This document shows positions 15,225-23,300 of a stretch of 46,945 nucleotides of DNA, in pieces. Source of the DNA: a virus; IMG/VR virus record IMGVR_UViG_3300031565_000069, positions 1-46,945 of that record, one strand, 5' to 3'. Below the pieces are notes generated by a model that made no database searches, was not told the DNA's origin, and saw nothing but the letters and a program-made list of their open reading frames with translations. Made by a program: the position numbers and the translations under genes. The first letter of the stretch is position 1. Each line of letters starts with the position of its first letter.

Positions 15225-15412
15225 TGTCCCTCTGTCCCTATGGCATGTAAGTAAGCGGTTTTGTTGGAAAAACTCGGGGACAAAGGGTGTCCCTTTTAAA
15301 AAAGGGGATGTCCCTATGCGAGAGGGACAGAGAGGGAACAAAAGGGACAGGGTATGTCCCCAGGAAAACGTAATAAAAACGCTTAGTTATATAGCAACGG
15401 GACAGAGGGACA
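15225..15412. repeat. GGGACA/TGTCCC repeat array, candidate iterons
   Basis: Ten exact copies of the hexamer GGGACA lie in 188 bases: five on the plus strand (15277, 15324, 15344, 15399, 15407) and five in the opposite orientation (15225, 15233, 15288, 15309, 15355). A near copy (GGGAACA) lies at about 15334. Some adjacent pairs form hairpins, for example 15277-15293 (GGGACA, AAGGG, TGTCCC then TTTT), which could also end the helicase transcript. Position just downstream of a RepA-like ATPase suggests an origin of replication. Confidence 0.65.
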
Positions 15413-15483
15413 AAGGTTTATGAAGGGGTTTTTGTAAAAGGATTTCTATAATGATTTCAAACACTTAACGAAACGGAGAAAAA

Positions 15484-15846
15484 ATGGAACCGCACAACCA
15501 ATTACCGAAAGAATGCACGGTCTCAGAAATCGCGAAGTTCTTCAAACTCACACATAGAAATGTATACAAGAAACTTTCAAAAGCAAGAATACCGATACTG
15601 ACAACCATACCGTCACCGGTCGGCGGACCGCCTTTGCGGGTATTTGATTCGGAAGACGTCATGGACGTCTTTATCATGGACGTGAAAAAATACAGAAATT
15701 ACGAGTGTGAATTGTACGAAGCCTGCCTGGACAAGGCCGCAAGAGGGCCGAACCGTGACAAAAAAATCGGAATGAATTGTAACATGTGCCGGAAGTTTTC
15801 ACCAGAAACCAAAGGGGTAAAAAATGCAGGTAATGGTAATATGTGA
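15484..15846 (+). CDS. HTH regulator with C-terminal Cys cluster, 120 aa
   Basis: The N-terminus LPKECTVSEIAKFFKLTHRNVYKKLSKARIP is a helix-turn-helix of the MerR or excisionase kind. The C-terminal part has cysteines (YECELYEACLDKAARG and MNCNMCRKFSP) that may bind a metal. The ATG at 15484 has CGGAG upstream. Probably a DNA-binding regulator; the target could be the adjacent repeat array or the operon promoter. Confidence 0.7.
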   Translation: MEPHNQLPKECTVSEIAKFFKLTHRNVYKKLSKARIPILTTIPSPVGGPPLRVFDSEDVMDVFIMDVKKYRNYECELYEACLDKAARGPNRDKKIGMNCNMCRKFSPETKGVKNAGNGNM

Positions 15847-16144
15847 TCAAAAAATCCGTGAATTGAAAGCTCGATGTTTCAGGGAGGGTGGTGTATTGCA
15901 CTTTGTTACAGTTTCGGAGTCCCCTAAAAATGGATCGGAAAGATTCGACTGGGATGAATTGTGTATGCAATTTCTTACAAACGGGAATTGTATTGTTGTC
16001 TGTTCTATGGAATTTGCAATATATCTGGCACGGGTTAAAGAGCGGTTGGACAAATACAACGAACTTCTGAGCGAAGTTGTCGAGAAATCCGGGCTCAGGT
16101 TACATGAACTTGCAGACGCGTTGGCCGCGGGGAGAAGGGTATGA
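15824..16144 (+). CDS. Hypothetical protein, 106 aa
   Basis: Unrecognised. The N-terminal half is beta-rich with three cysteines and the second half is a long charged helix (YLARVKERLDKYNELLSEVVEKSG). AAAGGGG lies 6 bases before the ATG at 15824, which is inside the previous gene. Ends with an ATGA overlap. Confidence 0.7.
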   Translation: MQVMVICDQKIRELKARCFREGGVLHFVTVSESPKNGSERFDWDELCMQFLTNGNCIVVCSMEFAIYLARVKERLDKYNELLSEVVEKSGLRLHELADALAAGRRV

Positions 16145-16569
16145 GATCGGGTAATATTTTCAAACAAATGTCAACGGCGTTTGACACAATCAGAAAACGT
16201 GAAATTGAATTCAAAAACGGCCGCATAGACGGGAAAACATCTCTGTTCGTGCTCGTTCCGGATGAAACAAGGCCACCCGGAAGGTATCGTATAAAATCGG
16301 GACCGGGTTTGCTTTTGGAATGTTCCGACTTGATCTACTTGGACGTACTCGGACGAAAAATCCAGATGGTTTCCGGAACCGCATCACGCTGCAGAGGGTT
16401 TATGTTTGATTATCCATTCATCGAAAGGCCGTATTTTCATTTTTCAGTGCCGACAAGCGATTGCAGGAAATGTATGTACTATATAAAAAAAAATCAGTCC
16501 CTGTTTAATTATCCGGTTTGTGAAAGAAGCCGCTCGGCCAAGATCGTCAACTTGACCATGTATCGTTAA
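16141..16569 (+). CDS. Hypothetical protein, 142 aa, last gene of the rightward block
   Basis: Unrecognised mixed alpha/beta protein with a C-terminal CRKCMYYIKK motif that may bind metal. Its stop overlaps by two bases with the stop of the convergent late operon inside GTTAAC, so there is no intergenic terminator between the two units. Confidence 0.7.
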   Translation: MRSGNIFKQMSTAFDTIRKREIEFKNGRIDGKTSLFVLVPDETRPPGRYRIKSGPGLLLECSDLIYLDVLGRKIQMVSGTASRCRGFMFDYPFIERPYFHFSVPTSDCRKCMYYIKKNQSLFNYPVCERSRSAKIVNLTMYR

Positions 16570-17507
16570 CCCAGACTTTCAATAAGCGTCATATTGCCGT
16601 TTATTTTTGCGCTGTTTATCCCCCCGTCGGCTGACCGAACGATGCTGCACGGGGTTTCGAGGGTGCCGTATATTTGACCGGTTGCGTTGTGATAAGCTTC
16701 AATACTATCGCCATCAGACAATATAAAATCCGCATCTGGGTATTTTGGATACGGATCGCATAAAATCTGAAACCGTTTGCCGGTCAGATATATCAACCTC
16801 CCCCATTCCGGGATATCCACAACAGGATTTGTTTTTATCACCATTGGCGGTGATATGTTCAACCCTCTCGAACGCGGATCAAAATCAGTGCTGGAGTCTT
16901 TGCCGTCGCTGTATGTGACACGGGATTCGTCAACGGTGAACGTTCCAAGACCTTCCCAATTGAAATTGTCCTTCGGTTGGAACACCGGTGTAAGAAACAA
17001 TCTTCCAAATTCCCAAAATGCCACACTCGGAGTTGGATCTGCAATATCGATTTCCCATCTTCCCAAGGTGAACGGTGTGGGTGCGTTTACGTAACATATA
17101 CGTGTTTTATACGGGCGTATTTCATCTATAACTATCTTAGCCCTTTGATTTATATTGGAGTAATTTACAGCACTATAACTTTGTGATGTCTGTAGTACAA
17201 GCGCTGTATCGTATAAACGGATGGAAAGTATGGTATTTACACCGAAGTTGTGGTTTATAAACCCAATACCAACACGCTGTCCGTTTAAATTTGTTGTGTT
17301 TGGATATGGGAATGGGGCGTTTCCACGGATTGTCGTTGTACCGGCAGTGGTTGTTTTAAATGTGAGTTTAACAGATTCGTTCTGCAGTTCGGTTACCGGA
17401 TGGTTTGCGGCCGCCGTGCCGGATATCAACGACAGCGTAAACAAATCCACATTGTCGTTTTCCGTGAAAAAAGTTATATTTTGGCCATTCAGCAACGGAT
17501 AATCCAT
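16566..17507 (-). CDS. Tail-end virion protein candidate, 313 aa
   Basis: A beta-rich, Thr/Asn-rich protein starting MDYPLLNGQNITFFTEND, with many short strands and no signal peptide. This composition and its position as the last gene of the late operon, after the tail hub gene, suggest a tail tip, receptor-binding or decoration protein. No family is recognised. The start at 17507 has GGGGA 7 bases upstream; a longer frame inside the previous gene is not supported. Confidence 0.6.
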   Translation of the reverse strand: MDYPLLNGQNITFFTENDNVDLFTLSLISGTAAANHPVTELQNESVKLTFKTTTAGTTTIRGNAPFPYPNTTNLNGQRVGIGFINHNFGVNTILSIRLYDTALVLQTSQSYSAVNYSNINQRAKIVIDEIRPYKTRICYVNAPTPFTLGRWEIDIADPTPSVAFWEFGRLFLTPVFQPKDNFNWEGLGTFTVDESRVTYSDGKDSSTDFDPRSRGLNISPPMVIKTNPVVDIPEWGRLIYLTGKRFQILCDPYPKYPDADFILSDGDSIEAYHNATGQIYGTLETPCSIVRSADGGINSAKINGNMTLIESLG

Positions 17508-17520
17508 AATAAAAATCCCC

Positions 17521-18456
17521 CTAATAATTAAACAAATCTTTATTGTTGCAATTTTTTTGCATAAAATCCAACACATCCCCGATTCCAAGTTTCCGCATCG
17601 CATACCCATGTAACCTCGGATGGGTTGTCCGCAGTTTTTCAAATCGATTTGGACGTTGTTCGAATTGTACCCCAAATCCGCAAAAAATGCATCCGGTGTG
17701 TTGCATTTTGGAGAATTCGTACACATCCCCGGTTTGGACCAAATCCCCGTATATGTCACATACTGGAATATCATTCTCGGCTATGCATCGGACAACATCG
17801 TTTTGCGTCCAAAAACCCAGCGGCATTGAACGGGGTCTTTTCCCGAGCCAATTACATCCGTGTTTTAAATACCCAAGCAGGCGTCTTTGTGAGTCATTCG
17901 CCAATGTACCCACGAACGCGTTTGTTTTCATTCCGTGCAGTGGGATTTCTTTAAGAAAAACACAACACCGATCTGAAAACCGAAACTGGGAATCTACCAT
18001 AAAACGCCATTTTTTCGGTATCTTATACCTTGGCAGGGATCGTCCGTCTTTTGTGTACCCGGTGTCTCGAAGGATGCGTGTTTTTTCATTTCGCACTGTG
18101 GGATTTTGCAGATCATGCACAAATCTTGACACCTTTTTTGACACCATCGGATATCCGTAGTTTTTGATTATTTTATCAAAACGGTATTTTGGGTATATCA
18201 CGGAGACATTCGGTGTTTTCAGGGTAAATTTCACCAGTTCCGGATATTCCACACGAGTGTTCACAAACAGGGCCTTGGTGTCCGGGAATTGTTTTCGAAC
18301 CAGCCAAAGGAGCACGGATGAGTCTTTTCCCCCGGAAAAGGATACTATGACATTCCCGGAATGATAGTGATAGAATTCCCATATTTTTTCAAGGGAGTAT
18401 TCTATCTTTTCTTCCAAAGACCATTGCAGTCGTGCTTTTAATTCATCCGGTTTCAT
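17521..18456 (-). CDS. Phosphoadenosine phosphosulfate reductase-family (PP-loop) enzyme
   Basis: A 311-residue protein with the PP-loop VIVSFSGGKDSSVLLW at about residues 40-55, FVNTRVEYPELVKF after the second strand, and a C-terminal HTGCIFCGFGVQFEQRPNRF motif with two cysteines that is typical of phage and mobile-element members of this family. These enzymes adenylate or bind PAPS-like substrates through pyrophosphate cleavage; phage roles are not established, and DNA sulfur modification has been considered for relatives. It is placed among tail genes, and is the second member in this genome (the other, at 2048-2824, is interrupted). The ATG at 18456 has a G-run 9 bases upstream. The stop is TAG. 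Confidence 0.85.
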   Translation of the reverse strand: MKPDELKARLQWSLEEKIEYSLEKIWEFYHYHSGNVIVSFSGGKDSSVLLWLVRKQFPDTKALFVNTRVEYPELVKFTLKTPNVSVIYPKYRFDKIIKNYGYPMVSKKVSRFVHDLQNPTVRNEKTRILRDTGYTKDGRSLPRYKIPKKWRFMVDSQFRFSDRCCVFLKEIPLHGMKTNAFVGTLANDSQRRLLGYLKHGCNWLGKRPRSMPLGFWTQNDVVRCIAENDIPVCDIYGDLVQTGDVYEFSKMQHTGCIFCGFGVQFEQRPNRFEKLRTTHPRLHGYAMRKLGIGDVLDFMQKNCNNKDLFNY

Positions 18457-18470
18457 TAAAGAAAACCCCC

Positions 18471-20027
18471 CTAAAACCACAATGTCAAAGTGGTTGTTTT
18501 TGTTGTGTAATTCTCATGTATGCCTTTTATGAGCATGTTTGTTGTATTATACCCATGTCGAAAATACGAACTTCCGTCGCGCAGGAATGTTTCATATGTG
18601 ACCTCCACCACGTCGCCTATCTCGTACGTCAAAATCTGGGTTTTGACACTCAGCACAACCTCTTTCCGCTCCGTGTCGGACAACCCCACCCATTTTGCCG
18701 CCAACCCGGCAACACCGGGACTGCGGATGGCTTTTTTAAGTGTCGTCGCTTGCGGATATCGTGTGACAACGGTCGGATCGTTGAAAATCGCACTTCGCCA
18801 GGGAGTGGAAAATATCGACTTTTGCAACGGGGTAAGCACACCGGACAACCTGTCATCACCCATTGGGTAGTAATTTGGGTAATACTGTAAATTACATGTC
18901 TGTACCGGTATTCCGTATGTCCTCTCCGAACACGATCCGTCGATAAACGGAACCGGTGATGTGTTCGAACGAAGCGAATTTATCACCCAATCCGGAGTTG
19001 CTGCAGAAGGGTCTTTCCATTCTTTCATTGTGTATATCCCGGACCGTGTAAACCCCCTGTGGGCCGGGATACCCATAGACAGTGTGTCTATCGCCTCAAG
19101 TACCGGGGTTTCTTCCATAAACACATGCCCAACGCTGTACGACAGATCGATATTCGCCTGAGTAACCGCCGCCGAGTCTATTTGGCCAATGGGTATTCCG
19201 GCGTATGTCTGCAACACGTTTGTGATAATGGTCGCCCACGGGGAAAATCCGTATGTAAGTGCGAAACAGGTAATCTGCCCGGTTGCCGGGGCGACCAGCG
19301 TGAATGTGCCGTTTGCGTTGTCCGTGTATTGGGTACCTGGGGTCAATGTGGCCCCGTCTTGGTAAACCGACAACGATGCGTACGGAATGGTATTGTCATG
19401 GAATATATACGTATCTGTTGTAAAATCAACAATAAACGGTCTCATGTTGAACACATACCCAATTATAAGCGGGATTGTTTTATCCGTGTTCACTCCGGCA
19501 TTTGGGTAGGTGACACTATCGACTTTCAGTGTCGCAAGTGTGGCGCGGTTGGCTTTGCTTGCCGCCCCTTCGAACTCAATCACAATGGCGGTGTCTGTCC
19601 GTTTTATCCCGGCCATATATCCATATGCCACGGTTTTGTATTCCGACCACGGCAGGTTGTCACCGCCGTAGAATACATACAACACCTGGTCCCGTACTAT
19701 CCATTCGTTCCCAAGTTGGTCCATTGTAATGCCGGAACGGTCAAAAGATATGTCATACCCGTCCTCGCGCAGTAGTACCATATCACTCCAGGACGGGATT
19801 TCCGATCCGTCAAAATCCCCGGTATTGTATGTAAGCGCCGGGATCGCTTTTACCTTCCCGTGCCACATTACGGGGTACCCGACGATATCCTCTCCGCCTA
19901 TGTTGGATAGGTAGAAAAGTTTTGTGACAAGCGTTGTGCGGTTGAGTGCGGTTAACAGTATCAAATAACGTTTTGTGGAATTCGAACGTCTGGCAAATTC
20001 CGCGTATGTGGTGGCCGGCGCCGGCAT
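18471..20027 (-). CDS. Tail tip / hub protein candidate, 518 aa
   Basis: A beta-rich protein (MPAPATTYAEFARRSNSTKRY at the start) with segments such as VYQDGATLTPGTQYTDN and LVAPATGQITCFAL that resemble beta-sandwich modules. Its position two genes after the tape measure matches distal tail or hub proteins of siphoviruses. Nothing catalytic is visible. The start at 20027 is preferred because TAATG overlaps the previous stop and GGAAAG lies 8 bases upstream; the longer form (20075) would overlap by 49 bases. The stop codon is TAG. Confidence 0.65.
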   Translation of the reverse strand: MPAPATTYAEFARRSNSTKRYLILLTALNRTTLVTKLFYLSNIGGEDIVGYPVMWHGKVKAIPALTYNTGDFDGSEIPSWSDMVLLREDGYDISFDRSGITMDQLGNEWIVRDQVLYVFYGGDNLPWSEYKTVAYGYMAGIKRTDTAIVIEFEGAASKANRATLATLKVDSVTYPNAGVNTDKTIPLIIGYVFNMRPFIVDFTTDTYIFHDNTIPYASLSVYQDGATLTPGTQYTDNANGTFTLVAPATGQITCFALTYGFSPWATIITNVLQTYAGIPIGQIDSAAVTQANIDLSYSVGHVFMEETPVLEAIDTLSMGIPAHRGFTRSGIYTMKEWKDPSAATPDWVINSLRSNTSPVPFIDGSCSERTYGIPVQTCNLQYYPNYYPMGDDRLSGVLTPLQKSIFSTPWRSAIFNDPTVVTRYPQATTLKKAIRSPGVAGLAAKWVGLSDTERKEVVLSVKTQILTYEIGDVVEVTYETFLRDGSSYFRHGYNTTNMLIKGIHENYTTKTTTLTLWF

Positions 20028-20275
20028 TAGGAGAACTTTCCGTTTTTGTGTTTTCGTCCGGTTGCGATTAGCCAATCACGCAGTGCAAGTGTGCTGATTG
20101 AGTCCGGTTCCTCGTTTCCGGTGAACCCGGATTTGAATTTCAACTGAACACTTTTTGTGGCAGGATCGAATGATTCGATTTCCGCATAAAGCGGTTCCGG
20201 CAGATGTCCGGCGAATGTAATCATAAATGCCAGGTCCGCCGCGAATTTTTGACTTTCATTTTTTGCCAATGCCAT
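20027..20275 (-). CDS. Small tail protein candidate, 82 aa
   Basis: The protein starts MALAKNESQKFAADLAFMITFAG and continues with beta-prone segments (YAEIESFDPATKSVQLKF). It lies between the tape measure and the tail hub gene. AGGAG plus an A-run precedes the ATG at 20275. Function not recognised; an assembly or tail tip accessory protein is likely by position. Confidence 0.7.
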   Translation of the reverse strand: MALAKNESQKFAADLAFMITFAGHLPEPLYAEIESFDPATKSVQLKFKSGFTGNEEPDSISTLALRDWLIATGRKHKNGKFS

Positions 20276-20304
20276 TTTTTTTTCTCCTTTTACTTTATCA
20301 ACTG

Positions 20305-23300
20305 TTACCAACTGTTATTATTCCAATTCCCGGTCAATGCCTGATTTGCGGCCCGTACCACGATTGGGGATGAGAATTGATACTGCCCTGTCTGTGCCCC
20401 GCGTGTCAAAGGCCCGGCAACCACCCCCGCGAGAGCCTCGGGGGACAATTGCGGGATTGGTTTCCCGAGTATCCGCTCCAGTATCCCCGCGATTTGGGTG
20501 AGCAGACGTTCGAGTGTTTCGGTTTGTTGTCGCACGGATGTAATATTGTCAGACAACAGCAATTCGCTCATAACCGCGCCACGGTTCAGTTCGACAGAAC
20601 TCGGTGCGGTCGGATAGGTGCCGATTGCCGGGATGGCGTCATCACCCGAACCCCCAAACAGGCCGAAGTTGGTTCCGCCCCCGGCGAGTATTGCTTTTCC
20701 GACTTCCTCTGCCCATTTCATGGCTTTCACGGGGAATATCCCCTCGTCTTTTTGCACACCGAGTATCCCATCCTCACCGGTTGGGACTATAAGCCCGCCC
20801 GTTGCCGCGCCGCCGCTTGCATCACGTTTCCTTTGCTCCTCCAGTCGAACCTCCTCACGCCACGCTCTGTACTCCGCTTCCTGCGCCGCTCCGGTTGGAT
20901 CGATTACATCATTAAGCATATTAATAGATGCCCAATCCGCAAGATCATCCATACCCTTGCCGCCGACCGCAAGTGCCGCTGTACGAATCGCGCTCATATT
21001 GTCATTCCAATATGTGCCCGCGATTTTTGATGCGGTTGATGCGCCTATACCGGATTCCCCCACCCTCCAGTTCATGTTCCCGCCAACATCCACGGGGGTA
21101 AGATTTGATGCAAAAATATCCTGAAACTTTTTCCCCTTTTCCGGCCCAAGCAACGCGGTGGCTCCGGCGATTACTCCGGTGGCCGTGTCCATTGAAAGGT
21201 TCATGGCGCGGAAATAGGCGTTTCGGCTGTTATCCTCAGAACTCCCCATATCACCTTCGACAGCCGGTAGCCTCCCGGCGAACCCGTCCGGTGTCCACGT
21301 CCGCGCCTGATTTGCGAGGGAGTTGTAGTCGTTTAATTCAAAAGTCGCGGTTCCGCCTGCCGCCACATCCCCAACCGCGCCGACAAGCCCTCCGATGAAC
21401 GCTCCGGCGATCCCGCCGACGACGTTTCCAATGCCCGGAACCGCCGAACCGATTGTCGCCCCTGCGGTTCCTCCGGCAGTGGCTCCTATCGTGGCCGCCG
21501 ATGATTGCATATGTTCGTCGCCGGCCATTGCGAACAGAGACCAAGCAGCCGCTCCCCATCCGGCTCCCTCAAGGATACCGCCAATTGTGTTTGTGAGCGA
21601 TGTAGCCGCCGCCCCTTCCGCCGCCGCCACACTTGCCGTGCTTGCCGTGCTTATCGTGGATGCTGTTAGGGTCTCATACGCGGCGACACCTTGTTGAATT
21701 GTCTGTAACGCCTGCATTGTTCCGCCGACGTAATCCTCGTTTTGGAAAGATTGGTAGGCCCCGATTCCGGATGAAATACCCCCTGATACCTGCCCAAGTC
21801 CCCCGGCGAGTTTTGATGAGTTCTGTGCGGCGTATGTTTCGAATCCTGATGCGAACGCGTTGGCCAACTCTTTGGCGGTAAGTGTGTTGTCACCGGCCTG
21901 AAATGCCTGATATGCTTTATATAATGACGCTCCGGATGCGGAGTAGTCGGCGGCTTGACCGAGTGCGGACGGACCCTCGGACGGATCAAGACCGAATTTC
22001 TCTTTTATTTTCGATGACCATTCATCGTACCCGGTGGCATTTTTCAGTTCTTGGGTAAGATCCGCGGGTAAGACGGATTCATTTTTATGCAGCAACATCG
22101 GGATGCCGCCGCCAAGCGCGGCAACCGGTTGGCCAGGCCCGGTGTCGCCAATATCAAACGCACCTGTTTTCGCCGACGTGAACGCTCCGGCCAAGTACTC
22201 AAGCCCGGTCATTGCCGCTCCGGTAAGTTTGTCGGTTGCCCAGGCCGCCACCATTTCTCCGATTTTGGTAGTCATGGTTGTGAGCATACCGCTCCACATG
22301 TCACCCCAGTCAATCGATATTTTGTTCGATTTTGTGGTTATGCTGTCGGCAAGGTCATCTATCTGCTCTCCGATGGCGGTCATGTTGGTGGCAAGTGTCT
22401 CGCGCTCCAGTTCAAGCGCTTTGGTGGCCCCCGCGCCGGCCTCTTCCATCAACCCTATCGCGGTTCCGGTATTCTCTTCAAGCGTTAGTGTCGTGGCGTT
22501 GGCCTTGGCCAATTCGGTACGGTAGAAATCGACACCTTCTGTCGCGTTCCCGAGAGCGGTCTCTGCCGCCGTCCCCTGTGCCTGTAATGCAAGCAAGGCC
22601 CCCGCGCCGGAGTCCCCGATCAGCCCTATGGCAAGGCTTGTGTTTTCTTCCAATGTTGCCACAACGTTCCCGGAACCGTCTTTTATCTCACGTTGCAACT
22701 CGGCGGCCATCTTTTGGGAATCAGTGTACAATTCGGCGGCAAGATCAAAATTTCCCTGCACAAGAGCAGCTTCGGCCTCCGCGATGGTTTCGGAGTATTG
22801 GAGCTTGTCATCCTGGAAAAGCTCCCACTCGGTCATTGTTTTTCGATTCGCTTTTCGGATCATTTCTTGGGTATCGAGCGAAACCCCGGCGATATTGTCG
22901 TTTATATCCCGAATTTCATCCCCAAGATCCATCCACGATTTTTCAATCTTATCGAGTTCTTTTTCAATTTTCGAAGTGTTGGCGACAACGGCTCGACCCA
23001 AGCCGGAAGCCATTTTTTGGGCATCTTGAAACAGCTTTGCGGAGAGTTTGAAATCTTTATTTAAAATCGCCTGCTCGGCTGCGGAGATTTTCTTGACAAC
23101 AGCAAGTTTGTCGTCCTGGAAAAGCTCGAAGTCGTCCATTTTTTTTCGGTTGGCATCGTGAACAAAATCAAGTGTGTCGGATTCGGATTGTGTTATATCG
23201 ATATTGATTTCTGTTATGGATTTTCCGAGATCGGCGTAAATGGCTTGGGCATTTTTAAGCTCGGCCTCCAATTCGGACGTGTCCGGGGCTTTCAACAGAG

